Part shown: in pieces, positions 1 through 9,303 of the stretch
Numbering within the stretch: position 1 is the first letter of the stretch
Layout: each line of letters starts with the position of its first letter
Origin: JAIVJG01 sp964236735
Lineage (GTDB): Bacteria; Acidobacteriota; Blastocatellia; Pyrinomonadales; Pyrinomonadaceae
NCBI GenBank assembly: GCA_964236735.1
Contig: CAXSFM010000034.1
Location: 1-24,600, forward strand
Direction of reading: 5' to 3'
DNA: 24,600 bases
The notes under the pieces: generated by a model
Told to the model about the DNA's origin: nothing
Seen by the model: the letters and a program-made list of their open reading frames with translations, nothing else
Databases searched by the model: none
Position numbers and translations under genes: made by a program

Positions 1-447
1 AACGAGGTATTCTTCAAACTACCACTCGTTGCACTTACAAGTTGAATTCAAGCAACCTTTTATCCTCCCCATCTGATGACTTCAGAAGAAAGATATAACT
101 GGGCAAAAGAGGTAATTGAAATTGAAGTGAGCCATTCAAGATTTCGTCAATTCTTCGCAGTACATGAAACCGAAGCTTGGCTATTAAGCCAACCAGAGCT
201 ATTTCCGGCAGGAATACTTAGCGGACTTCCGGGCAGAATTACTAAGCCTGAAACTGTTAATTTCACAGAGCCACCTGCCAAACTACTTAGACGTCTTTAC
301 CAAGATAGACTCCATCGAGATTACAAGAAAGTTGTGAATGGTAAAGAATTATTTGATCGTCTTGATCCTGAGGTCGCTTATGATAGATGCCCCAAACTTA
401 AAGAGCTTTTAGATGAAATGTTGAAATTAGCACAAGATGCCTTGTGA
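1..447 (+). pseudogene. DUF4276 family protein, 5'-truncated by window edge and interrupted by a stop
   Basis: The intact part (76-447, 123 aa from an internal ATG) resembles the C-terminal half of DUF4276 proteins. Landmarks are the FFAVHETEAWLLSQPELF segment, NFTEPPAKLL, and a C-terminal KELFDRLDPE...CPKLKELL. The same frame continues upstream of the ATG as IQATFYPPHL, which fits the family's usual ..TFYP.. stretch, then meets a TGA at 43-45. Before that it reads EVFFKLPLVALTS to the window edge. The likely original gene therefore ran through position 1 and has acquired one nonsense codon. A CGA-to-TGA or TTA-to-TGA change would be enough. No Shine-Dalgarno precedes the ATG at 76. DUF4276 proteins often sit beside an AAA ATPase in mobile or defence loci; any partner would lie left of the window. 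The AT-rich composition differs from the genes to the right. A sequencing error is the main alternative. Confidence 0.6.
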
Positions 448-547
448 ATTGAAATACGCTTCTGACACCTCATTAAAGCCGACGTCTCAATAACGAATCT
501 CAAGCACCCCTTCTCAAATTCATGATTCCATATTGCTTGCTTGGTGC

Positions 548-606
548 AGATTAGCTCAGATACGCGGCGTTTTTGCTTTGCCCGTTCGCGAGGAGTCGGC
601 TAATCT
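548..606 (+). promoter_or_regulatory. Inverted repeat spanning the leader of the VIT-type transporter gene
   Basis: AGATTAGC (548-555) and GCTAATCT (599-606) form a perfect 8-bp inverted repeat seven bases before the ATG at 613. The loop holds AGGAG (591-595), the only Shine-Dalgarno-like sequence. It lies rather far (17 nt) from the ATG. The arrangement could bear on translation or bind a regulator, but I recognise no known riboswitch or operator. The rest of 448-612 shows nothing clear. Confidence 0.2.
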
Positions 607-612
607 TCGTGG

Positions 613-1308
613 ATGCCACAGACCAGACACGTCGAGCGACACTTTACCGATAACGATATTGTCCGCGACATCGTGATCGGCATGTCGGACGGCTTGACCG
701 TTCCTTTTGCGCTGGCGGCGGGACTCTCCGGCGCGGTCAATTCGTCGAACATCATTATCACGGCGGGGCTGGCGGAGATCGCCGCCGGTTCAATCGCGAT
801 GGGGTTGGGCGGCTACTTAGCGGCGAAGAGCGACGCCGAACATTACGAGAGCGAGCGAGCGCGCGAGGGAGAGGAAATCATCTCGATGCCGCACGAGGAG
901 ATGGCGGAAGTGGCGAAGGTCTTTCGCTCTTACGGGCTGCATGAGGCGGAAGCCGCTCCCATCGTCAAAGCCTTGAGCGAACGACCGGCAGCGTGGATAG
1001 ATTTTATGATGCGGTTTGAATTGGGGTTGGAGAAGCCGAATCCGAAACGCGCGTTGACGAGCGCGCTCACCATCGCCGGAGCGTACATCGCAGGCGGGCT
1101 GATCCCGCTCTGCCCGTACATGATTTTATCGCAGGCGCAAGTTGCACTGCGCGTCTCTGTGATTGTCACGCTCGCGGCGTTGCTCGTATTCGGTTACGTC
1201 AAAGGCCGCTACACGGGTTCGACGCCCGTGCGAAGCGGTATCCAGACGATGCTCGTCGGAGGACTCGCCGCCGCCGCCGCCTTCGCCATCGCACGCGCCA
1301 TCTCGTGA
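613..1308 (+). CDS. VIT1/CCC1 family transporter (predicted Fe/Mn)
   Basis: This 231-aa integral membrane protein belongs to the VIT1/CCC1 family, whose members move Fe2+ or Mn2+ out of the cytoplasm (vacuolar import in plants and yeast). The N-terminal VRDIVIGMSDGLTVPFALAAG and the following EIAAGSIAMGLGGYLAAK are family hallmarks. A charged, Glu-rich loop follows (YESERAREGEEI..PHEEMAEV, about 80-105), where the family places its cytoplasmic metal-binding glutamates. Three more hydrophobic segments follow at about 155-180, 183-200 and 210-228, giving five helices. The start at 613 keeps the conserved HVERHF lead-in. The gene stands alone and converges on the membrane protein gene at 1339-1704, with only 30 nt between the stops. 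Substrate is inferred from the family only. Confidence 0.85.
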   Translation: MPQTRHVERHFTDNDIVRDIVIGMSDGLTVPFALAAGLSGAVNSSNIIITAGLAEIAAGSIAMGLGGYLAAKSDAEHYESERAREGEEIISMPHEEMAEVAKVFRSYGLHEAEAAPIVKALSERPAAWIDFMMRFELGLEKPNPKRALTSALTIAGAYIAGGLIPLCPYMILSQAQVALRVSVIVTLAALLVFGYVKGRYTGSTPVRSGIQTMLVGGLAAAAAFAIARAIS

Positions 1309-1338
1309 GCGACTCCGCAACATCAGCGCGTGGGCTTC

Positions 1339-1704
1339 TCAACTTTCGCGTTTGTAGAGTCCGACAAGGACGAGCGCCGCGCCGATGATGATGTGGAGAA
1401 TGTCGTCGGTTGTCTTCCATTGAAAAACCTGTTCGGGGAAGAGATGCGCGAAGCTCGCGAAGGCTTGATACAAATCGAGGAGGCCGAAGCCGACGTTGAA
1501 GGCGCGGATAAAATTGTCTCGCTTCGAGAGTGAGAGCAAAAGTCCGAGCGCGCCGAAGATGATGTGAAAAATGTTATAAGCGGTCGCCCCGCTCGTTAGA
1601 GCCTTGTCGGCGGGGAGGATGAATCCGAGCGCGCCTGTGAGGATTAGGACGGGCGCGAAGATGAGCAGGCCAAAGTGGTTCAGACGTTTTCCGTTGAGCG
1701 CCAT
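1339..1704 (-). CDS. Small four-helix membrane protein, DUF4383-like
   Basis: This 121-aa protein consists almost wholly of four hydrophobic helices (about 9-29, 40-59, 65-85 and 100-116). Conserved-looking features are NIFHIIFGALGL in helix 2 and DDILHIIIGAALVLVG in helix 4, giving paired His residues at helix starts as in DUF4383-type proteins; that family label is tentative. The frame is open 24 codons further upstream. The ATG at 1704 is chosen because GGGAGGA lies six bases before it (1711-1717), and the upstream extension would run through the terminator hairpin at 1734-1783. With that terminator directly in front there is little room for a promoter, so expression may depend on readthrough from the upstream minus-strand gene. 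Function unknown. Confidence 0.7.
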   Translation of the reverse strand: MALNGKRLNHFGLLIFAPVLILTGALGFILPADKALTSGATAYNIFHIIFGALGLLLSLSKRDNFIRAFNVGFGLLDLYQAFASFAHLFPEQVFQWKTTDDILHIIIGAALVLVGLYKRES

Positions 1705-1733
1705 CGAGTTTCCTCCCATCACACGGCGAAGCG

Positions 1734-1783
1734 AAAAAATTAGGCGATGAGCTTCAAACTTAAGCTTGAAGCTCATCGCCTAA
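1734..1783 (-). terminator. Rho-independent terminator after the second secreted paralogue
   Basis: An uninterrupted 18-bp stem: TTAGGCGATGAGCTTCAA (1740-1757) pairs with 1766-1783 around an 8-nt loop. On the minus strand it is followed at once by six T residues (A-run at 1734-1739). It lies about 100 nt past the stop of the gene ending at 1885. There is no T-run on the plus strand, so it should act on the minus strand. Confidence 0.75.
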
Positions 1784-1809
1784 AATGTATCACACGCGCC
1801 GCGCCCGGC

Positions 1810-1884
1810 TTATCTCTCTTTGCCGGCGGCGATGGTGACTTTCGACGCGATTACAGATAAGAATCGCGAGCGCACACTCATGTC
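1810..1884 (-). pseudogene. Relic of the GWxTD gene 3' end, downstream copy
   Basis: Directly after the TGA of the paralogue at 1885, in the same frame, 24 sense codons lead to a TAA at 1810-1812. The last codons read SKVTIAAGKER, a decayed version of SKFTITADKEK, which ends the GWxTD protein encoded at 6261-7907. The middle copy (4068-4142) is closer to the original. Differences between the two relics include replacement changes, so the tail looks unconstrained. Confidence 0.6.
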
Positions 1885-3858
1885 TCAATGTGCCGTGACG
1901 AGGAACACGTCCCACGCCCAGCGACCGAGTTGCGCGTCATGCGTGTCCTTGACCTTCGCGCGATAGCGAAATTGATTGCCGTACCTGTCTGTCCGCTTCG
2001 ACTCTGTGTAATCGAGGCCGATTGATTTCAGTCCCAATTCTTTGAGCGCGTGCAACTCCTGCGCTTCCGAGACGCCGTTGTGGTTTGCGTCCTGCCACAG
2101 ACGCAAGGAGGAAAAGATGGCGTCGCGCTTTGTGATAAGGGCGTCACCGTCGCCGCCGTTCGCAGGCTTGTCGTACTCGACTAAAGCGAGAAAGCCGTTC
2201 TTTTCCACTCCTGCCGGCGGTTCGGGCTGCGGCGTGAAGTTGCCGAACAACTCCCGACCGTTGTCAATCGTGCCATTGCCGTTTCTGTCAATGGCGAGCC
2301 ATGCGTCATCAGAGTCTGCGGCTGTCCAGGAGAGATGCTCTCTCGTCCCGTCCACATCGAGGTCGAAGTTCACTCCATTCGCGCCATCGGTGAGGTTGAA
2401 TCCATTGCCGGAGACATCTACGACAATAGGAGAAATCAGATAGTCACAGCGGCAGGTATTGAAATTCCACACCCCTCCCGAACGGCAGTCCGGCTCGTTG
2501 TCGCAATACCATGGCGTGTCCTGACAATATCCGCCCGAGTAGTTCCAGTACCATCCCCTGTTCTGACATCCTGCGGGAGTGATGGGCGGCGTGGAATAGG
2601 GCTGGCAGCAGTCAGTTCCGTCGTTATACTCGCCGGAATCACAGCCATAGCTCGATGGAAATGCGTGATAGTCTGCCGGAGAGTTTCCATAACAGAGGCA
2701 AGACCACTGTGGCGGAAATGGGGCTGTTGGTTGATTCGGCGGGCAACTACAATTCGTAGGATTGGGTTTTGTGTTCGGGTCGCAATCCGGCGTCGGCGTC
2801 GGTTCCGGCGTCGGCGTCGGTTCTGGCGTGGGGTCGGGGCAAGCATCCAGTAATATGTCTTCAACGCAATGAAGACCCGCGCTTGGGCCGTCACAAGGAA
2901 TGTCCTCAGAAGTATATAATGTGCACCGGCCCGCCGGATCAGTGCAGGACGCCGAGCCAGCATTATTTACCTCTATCCCACAGCAAACATTGGTGACATT
3001 CTTAAGGCGAAGGCAAGATGAACTGGGACAACAAATGTCTGGACGGGCAACAGAACTAGCGACTGCGGATTCAGATTTCTTCGACACAGAAAAACTTACC
3101 GGCAGGAAATTTGCCGGTAGAAAAGAGAAGGATGATCGAAGTGGCATTATCCTCAGATAATCGGGCGGCTCGTCTTTTACATTTGTCGCATTCTCCTCAT
3201 ACCCTATATTCTCCAAGCAGGAATTAGATGCACGCTCTTTGTGTATGTCAAACGAGTGTCCGGTAGGAGAGCGAAATCCTGTTCCATCGCCGAAGTTCAA
3301 ATTTACGAAAATGAGATGAACTTTTTTAGGCTCGTCTTTCGCAATGCCGCGTCTGATGACGAGCGCCTCCCATCCCCTTTGAAGTTGAGGGGGGATTTTG
3401 AATGTGTAAATCTCGCCGGGCTGGATTGGCACATCCTCTGATCGAAGCGGAACATCAAAGTTTATCAAGTCCGCTCTGCCGTAGCTTAAGGGGAAGGCTA
3501 TTGGATGGTCGGTATCACCTTTCACGTCCGGTAGTTCGACAAGCATTCGCAGATGATAGATCGGCTTATTTGAAACATTCTTGACCTCGACTTCAAACTC
3601 GCGCGCCCAGTTCTTGTTCTGTAAATCTTTGAACGATTTCTCACTCTTGAGATTGATCTTAATCGGCAAGTGATCGGGCAAGGTGTTTTTGAACTCCCTT
3701 TCAATGACAGGCAATGCGGGAGTCTTGTCCTGCGTAGATTGCGCTGTGCCAGACACAATTCCCATCACACACAACGCGAGAAGCGCGATTAGTAAGACAC
3801 CTTTGACGACATTTGGTCTTCGACCTTGAAGTTGAGAATTTGTATCTTGAGAGTTCAT
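1885..3858 (-). CDS. Secreted Cys-rich protein with PT linker and EF-hand-like repeats (paralogue B)
   Basis: This 657-aa protein was probably exported by Sec: RRPNVVKGVLLIALLALC then a hydrophobic stretch ending near VSGTAQS (residues 12-41). Residues about 45-205 form a beta-rich module. Residues 270-345 are Cys-rich (CC pairs at about 277 and 294). A DPTPEPTPTPEPTPTPDCDP linker (about 342-361) leads to a second Cys-rich stretch to about 472. The C-terminal part holds Asp/Asn/Gly loops of calcium-binding type: DVSGNGFNLTDG (about 481), DRNGNGTIDNGRELFG (about 524), DANHNGVSEAQEL (about 590). This end resembles the VVDVNGDGF..LTD modules of many Acidobacteria surface proteins. The ATG at 3858 has AAAGGAG seven bases upstream (3866-3872); a TTG codon just before it also keeps the frame. 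It has its own promoter and terminator. Function unknown; an extracellular, calcium-stabilised adhesion or matrix role is inference. Confidence 0.8.
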   Translation of the reverse strand: MNSQDTNSQLQGRRPNVVKGVLLIALLALCVMGIVSGTAQSTQDKTPALPVIEREFKNTLPDHLPIKINLKSEKSFKDLQNKNWAREFEVEVKNVSNKPIYHLRMLVELPDVKGDTDHPIAFPLSYGRADLINFDVPLRSEDVPIQPGEIYTFKIPPQLQRGWEALVIRRGIAKDEPKKVHLIFVNLNFGDGTGFRSPTGHSFDIHKERASNSCLENIGYEENATNVKDEPPDYLRIMPLRSSFSFLPANFLPVSFSVSKKSESAVASSVARPDICCPSSSCLRLKNVTNVCCGIEVNNAGSASCTDPAGRCTLYTSEDIPCDGPSAGLHCVEDILLDACPDPTPEPTPTPEPTPTPDCDPNTKPNPTNCSCPPNQPTAPFPPQWSCLCYGNSPADYHAFPSSYGCDSGEYNDGTDCCQPYSTPPITPAGCQNRGWYWNYSGGYCQDTPWYCDNEPDCRSGGVWNFNTCRCDYLISPIVVDVSGNGFNLTDGANGVNFDLDVDGTREHLSWTAADSDDAWLAIDRNGNGTIDNGRELFGNFTPQPEPPAGVEKNGFLALVEYDKPANGGDGDALITKRDAIFSSLRLWQDANHNGVSEAQELHALKELGLKSIGLDYTESKRTDRYGNQFRYRAKVKDTHDAQLGRWAWDVFLVTAH

Positions 3859-3954
3859 CAATTTGCTCCTTTGCGACCATCATTGAGGTTAACGGAATCC
3901 TTGAGAGGATTTCGCAAGGTAAGCGTCGTGCGCCGCTGGCGCGAGTCAAGGCGA

Positions 3955-3984
3955 ATCGTATGCTCGCCGCGCGGACGGTGTCAA
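3955..3984 (-). promoter_or_regulatory. Sigma-70-type promoter of paralogue B
   Basis: TTGACA (3979-3984, minus strand), an 18-nt spacer, then TACGAT (3955-3960). The predicted start of transcription is about 90 nt before the ATG at 3858. The same promoter occurs ahead of paralogue A. Confidence 0.6.
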
Positions 3985-3986
3985 TA

Positions 3987-4039
3987 AAACTTCGGGCAGC
4001 GCGTTTCGATGTTTAGTCGAAGCGTGCTGCCCGAAGTTT
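3987..4039 (-). terminator. Hairpin terminator after paralogue A
   Basis: AAACTTCGGGCAGC... (from 3987) pairs with ...GCTGCCCGAAGTTT (to 4039) around the loop TGTTTAG. The stem is 23 bp with two mismatches (wobble in RNA). On the minus strand it runs into TTTTATTG, whose end is already the -35 box of the next promoter. Terminator and promoter are thus packed back to back. Confidence 0.6.
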
Positions 4040-4067
4040 GAGCTAGCGCCGTTGATGCTCGCCGAAT

Positions 4068-4142
4068 CTATTTCTCTTTATCGGCGGTGATGGTGAATTT
4101 CGACGCGATTACAGATAAGAATCGCGAGCGCACACTCATGTC
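4068..4142 (-). pseudogene. Relic of the GWxTD gene 3' end between the two paralogues
   Basis: In frame after the TGA of paralogue A, 24 codons run to TAG (4068-4070) and end in SKFTITADKEK, identical to the last 11 residues of the GWxTD protein (stop at 6261-6263). The preceding codons no longer match that protein well. This marks the joint of the tandem duplication. It is not a separate gene. Confidence 0.7.
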
Positions 4143-6053
4143 TCAATGTGCCGTGACGAGGAACACGTCCCACGCCCAGCGACCGAGTTGCGCGTCATGC
4201 GTGTCCTTGACCTTCGCGCGATAGCGAAATTGATTGCCGTACCTGTCCGTCCGCTTCGACTCTTTGTAGTCCAGACCGATTGATTTCAAGCCCAACTCTT
4301 TGAGCGAGTGCAACTCCTGCGGCTCTGAGACGCCGTTGTGGTTCGCGTCCTGCCACAGGCGTAAGCTGGAAAAGATGGCATCGTGCTTGGTGATGAGGCC
4401 GTCGGCGTCACCGCCGTTGGCGGGCTTGTCATACTCGGCGAGCGCGAGAAAGCCGTTCTCGTTAGGTGATGGCGTTTGTGGCGTGAAGTTGCCGAATAAC
4501 TCTGTGCCGTCGTCCATCTTCCCGTTGCCGTTTCTGTCAAGCGCGAGCCATGAGTCGTCCGTCCCGGCAGCCGTCCATGACAGGCGCTCACTAGTGCCAT
4601 CGCCGTTAATGTCGAAGCTCACGCCGCCTGCGCTATCGGTGAGATTGAAGCCATCGCCGTTGACATCAACCACAATTGGCGAACTTCCATTAACACGGCA
4701 CTGGCAGGTGACCGAACTGTAGAAATATCCTGAGCCGCAGCTCGGATGGTCGGCGGGGCAGACGCAATGTCCCGTTGAGTCTAACTCTTTCGGCGGAGTG
4801 CAGACGGGCTTGCAACAGTCGTGCCCGTCATTGTACTCGTCGGAATCACAGCCATAGTTCGAGGGAAATAAGTGATAGTCCGCTGGACTACCTAAGCAGA
4901 GACAAGACCAGACCGGCTGATTCGGATTGCCTCTATCGCATAAGCAATTCGTGGGATTGGGTTGTTCGTTCGGGTCGCAATCCGGCGTCGGCGTCGGTTC
5001 CGGCGTCGGCGTCGGCTCTGGCGTGGGGTCGGGGCAAGAAGGTAGTAAAGTGTCTTCAATACAATAATGGCCTGCGCCTGCGCCGTCACAAGGTATCTCC
5101 TCAGAAGTATATGCTGTACACGATCCTGCTGGGTCAGTACACGAGGCGGATACAGCCCCTCTTACCTCTATCCCGCAGCAGACGTTTATGGCGATTTTTA
5201 AGTGATGGCAAGGCGAACTGGGACAGCAAATATCTGCACGAGCAATAGAACTACTGCTTGCTACTTTAGGTTTATTCGACACAGAAAAATTTACCGGCAT
5301 GAAGCTCGCCGGTAGAAAAACTTTGGATGTTTGAAATAGCTGCGCTTCTAGATAATCGGGTGGCTCGTCTCGCACAGCCATTGCATTTTCCTCACCCCTT
5401 TCATTTCCCAAGCACGAACCAGATGCACGCTTTTTATGTATGTCAAACGACTCGCCAGTCTGAAAGCGAAATCCCGTTCCGTCGCCGAAGTTCAAATCAT
5501 CAAAAATGAGATGAACTTTTTTAGGCTCGTCTTTCGCAATGCCGCGTCTGATGACGAGCGCCTCCCATCCCCTTTGAAGTTGAGGGGGGATTTTGAATGT
5601 GTAAGTCTCGCCGGGCTGGATTGGCACGTCATCTGATCGAAGCGGAACATCAAAGTCAAACAACTCTGCTCTGCCGTAGCTTAAGGGAAAGGCTATGGAG
5701 AGGCCGCTTTCACCTTTCACGTCCGGTAGTTCGACAAGCATTCTTAAGTGATAGATGGGCTTATTTGAAACATTCTTGACTTCGATCTCAAACTCGCGCG
5801 CCCAGTTCCTGTTCTGTAAATCCTTGAACGATTTCTCACTCTTGAGCTTGATCTTGATCGGCAAGTGGTCGGGCAAGGTGTTTTTGAACTCCCTTTCAAT
5901 GACAGGCAAGGCGGGAGTCTTGTCCTGCGAAGATTGCGCTGTGCCAGACACAATTCCCATCACACACAACGCGAGAAGCGCGATTAGTAAGACACCTTTG
6001 ACGACATTTGGTCTTCGACCTTGAAGTTGAGAATTTGTATCTTGAGAGTTCAT
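4143..6053 (-). CDS. Secreted Cys-rich protein with PT linker and EF-hand-like repeats (paralogue A)
   Basis: This 636-aa protein is the twin of the gene at 1885-3858. The first 200 residues differ by only a handful of substitutions, including the signal segment VVKGVLLIALLALCVMG. The last ~160 residues are also nearly the same, with loops DVNGDGFNLTDS, DINGDGTSERL, DRNGNGKMDDGTELFG and DANHNGVSEPQEL. Between them, residues about 205-470 have diverged and lost 21 residues net: Cys spacing before the PT linker is mostly kept, while the stretch after it is largely rewritten (for example CVCPADHPSCGSGYFY). The ATG at 6053 has the same AAAGGAG seven bases upstream. It lies 208 nt downstream of the GWxTD stop, behind a terminator and its own promoter, so it need not be co-transcribed with that gene. 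The ligand and role are unknown. Confidence 0.8.
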   Translation of the reverse strand: MNSQDTNSQLQGRRPNVVKGVLLIALLALCVMGIVSGTAQSSQDKTPALPVIEREFKNTLPDHLPIKIKLKSEKSFKDLQNRNWAREFEIEVKNVSNKPIYHLRMLVELPDVKGESGLSIAFPLSYGRAELFDFDVPLRSDDVPIQPGETYTFKIPPQLQRGWEALVIRRGIAKDEPKKVHLIFDDLNFGDGTGFRFQTGESFDIHKKRASGSCLGNERGEENAMAVRDEPPDYLEAQLFQTSKVFLPASFMPVNFSVSNKPKVASSSSIARADICCPSSPCHHLKIAINVCCGIEVRGAVSASCTDPAGSCTAYTSEEIPCDGAGAGHYCIEDTLLPSCPDPTPEPTPTPEPTPTPDCDPNEQPNPTNCLCDRGNPNQPVWSCLCLGSPADYHLFPSNYGCDSDEYNDGHDCCKPVCTPPKELDSTGHCVCPADHPSCGSGYFYSSVTCQCRVNGSSPIVVDVNGDGFNLTDSAGGVSFDINGDGTSERLSWTAAGTDDSWLALDRNGNGKMDDGTELFGNFTPQTPSPNENGFLALAEYDKPANGGDADGLITKHDAIFSSLRLWQDANHNGVSEPQELHSLKELGLKSIGLDYKESKRTDRYGNQFRYRAKVKDTHDAQLGRWAWDVFLVTAH

Positions 6054-6149
6054 CAATTTGCTCCTTTGCGACCATCATTGAGGTTAACGGAATCCTTGAG
6101 AGGATTTCGCAAGGTAAGCGTCGTGCGCCGCTGGCGCGAGTCAAGGCGA

Positions 6150-6179
6150 ATCGTATGCTCGCCGCGCGGACGGTGTCAA
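6150..6179 (-). promoter_or_regulatory. Sigma-70-type promoter of paralogue A
   Basis: TTGACA (6174-6179, minus strand), 18-nt spacer, TACGAT (6150-6155). It is the same as the promoter at 3955-3984, because it lies inside the duplicated segment. Transcription would begin just after the GWxTD terminator hairpin. Confidence 0.6.
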
Positions 6180-6187
6180 TAAAACTT

Positions 6188-6228
6188 CGGGCAGCGCGTT
6201 TCGATGTTTAGTCGAAGCGTGCTGCCCG
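6188..6228 (-). terminator. Hairpin after the GWxTD gene
   Basis: CGGGCAGCGCGTTTCGA (6188-6204) pairs with 6212-6228 around TGTTTAG, with two wobble positions. On the minus strand it is followed by AAGTTTTATTG. It is the duplicate of the hairpin at 3987-4039, with a somewhat shorter stem because the outer bases on one side differ. Confidence 0.55.
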
Positions 6229-6260
6229 TTTAAGTTATTGCCCGTTGATGCTCGCCGAGT

Positions 6261-7907
<1,647 letters not shown>

Positions 7908-8107
7908 AAGTCTTACTCCTAAATTGTTGCAGGTGTTGCTATGCACGTTGATCTTTGAAGTCGGACGCGCCCGGGACGTTTGATAGCGCATCTGTTAGGG
8001 GGTTTGTAGCGTGAATTGAATCAGAAAAAGGCGACGCTGGAAGCCCGCCGTCAAAAGCATCCCACCGAGAGGCTCGAAATCCAGACATCGCCGAACTTTC
8101 GCGCCGA

Positions 8108-8136
8108 ATTGTAGAACCCAACTGAGACACAGTCAA
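8108..8136 (-). promoter_or_regulatory. Sigma-70-type promoter upstream of the GWxTD gene
   Basis: TTGACT (8131-8136, minus strand), 17-nt spacer, TACAAT (8108-8113): near-consensus boxes at ideal spacing. This leaves a leader of about 190 nt before the ATG at 7907. I see no other clear signal in the 270-nt gap to tatC. Confidence 0.6.
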
Positions 8137-8177
8137 GGATGCGACCGGCGGAGTTACGGTTGCCCCCCGTTGCCTCT

Positions 8178-9248
8178 TTACTCCGTCGTGCGGGGCTTGG
8201 CGAACATCCACGCGATGAAGATTGAGATAACGTAGAGGACGAGCATCGGGGCGGCGAAGAGCAGCATGTTGGGGATGTCGTTCGTCGGCGAAAGCACGGC
8301 GGCGGCGATTAAGATGACGACGAGAGAGATGCGCCAGTGGCGTACCAGAAAACCCGCGTTGACCAGCCCGATGCGCGCGAGAATGTAGGTGATCGCCGGC
8401 ATCTGGAAGACGACGCCCATCGCCAGCATGATGAGGACGATGAAGTCGAAGTAGTCCGAGGCGTTGAGAAAGAGCCGAAAGTTCGAGCCTAAGCCAAGCA
8501 AGTAAGCCGCCGCCGGTGGAAACAAAATGTAGTAAGCGAAGGCCGCGCCGATGACGAACGAGATCGTCGAGAGCAGGATGAACGGCAGCGCGTAGCCGCG
8601 TTCGTGCGGGTAGAGGCCGGGCGCGATGAACGCCCAGATTTGCCACAGCAGAAACGGCACGGAGAGGCAGACGGCAGCGTAGAGAGACACTGACAGATAG
8701 AGCGAGAAAGGCTCCATCGCCGTCCGCACGACGAGCTTGTCTTCGATGCCGGGCATGGTTTCGGGCTGCGCGTTGAAGTCCACGGGCAGCCGCACGCCTT
8801 TCGGAATAACGGTCTGGTTGGCGTAGATGGCTTCGTCCGTGAAGACGCCGACAGCGCCCGTCGCGTCCTTGCCGACGCGCGCCGCCACAGACGCGCCCGC
8901 CGGTATCACGCTCGTCCCCAGCTTCGTGGATTCAGCGAAGATGTATCGCCCGACATCGCCCTCTTTAATCGAGTTGAGCGGCAGGATTGTCTCCTGTCCC
9001 GTCAAGCCTTGCAGCGCGAGAGGTCTCTGCGCGGCGTCGGCGAGCGCGCGGCGAATCGGGACGGAGAGAAAATTATAAATGTGGTCGGAGACGAACCAGC
9101 AAAAAATGAGCGCAACGAAGACGAAGAGGACTGAACGGATGAGCCGCCCGCGCACTTCGTCCAAGTGGTCGAGAAAAGACATCTGCCCGCTGAGTCGCGT
9201 CTCTTCGCGCTCCGGCTCTCGATTTTTGGACGGTAGTTTTGCGGGCAT
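8178..9248 (-). CDS. tatC: Twin-arginine translocase subunit TatC with enlarged first periplasmic loop
   Basis: TatC is the receptor for twin-arginine signal peptides and exports folded proteins across the inner membrane. Diagnostic parts are FLDHLDEVRGRLIRS (25-39, with the conserved Glu-Arg pair at 31/33) and LWQIWAFIAPGLYPHERG (201-218). The usual run of six helices follows, ending at FIAWMFA. At 356 aa it is about 100 residues longer than typical TatC. The excess is an insertion of roughly residues 70-178, between helix 1 and helix 2, which reads as a beta-rich, soluble periplasmic module. The ATG at 9248 lacks a good ribosome site; Met23 (9182) is a possible alternative start. The TatA/B-type gene lies 55 nt upstream in the same direction, so the two are likely co-transcribed. 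Confidence 0.92.
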   Translation of the reverse strand: MPAKLPSKNREPEREETRLSGQMSFLDHLDEVRGRLIRSVLFVFVALIFCWFVSDHIYNFLSVPIRRALADAAQRPLALQGLTGQETILPLNSIKEGDVGRYIFAESTKLGTSVIPAGASVAARVGKDATGAVGVFTDEAIYANQTVIPKGVRLPVDFNAQPETMPGIEDKLVVRTAMEPFSLYLSVSLYAAVCLSVPFLLWQIWAFIAPGLYPHERGYALPFILLSTISFVIGAAFAYYILFPPAAAYLLGLGSNFRLFLNASDYFDFIVLIMLAMGVVFQMPAITYILARIGLVNAGFLVRHWRISLVVILIAAAVLSPTNDIPNMLLFAAPMLVLYVISIFIAWMFAKPRTTE

Positions 9249-9303
9249 CTTGGAGGTGAATTTTTGTGTGCGGCGTCTGCGTGCTGTTGCGGTCGCGTTG
9301 GAT

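Noticed and set aside
548..612. A metal-sensing riboswitch ahead of the VIT-type transporter
   Set aside because: Only an 8-bp inverted repeat is visible; none of the conserved loops of the known Mn riboswitch can be seen.
2335..2963. Open frames on both strands over the PT-linker region of paralogue B
   Set aside because: Low-complexity Arg-rich products generated by the GTC/GGC linker repeats in other frames.
7939..8646. A 235-codon minus-strand frame over the tatC 3' end and the following gap
   Set aside because: Mostly out-of-frame tatC sequence with Arg/His-rich composition; no family resemblance.
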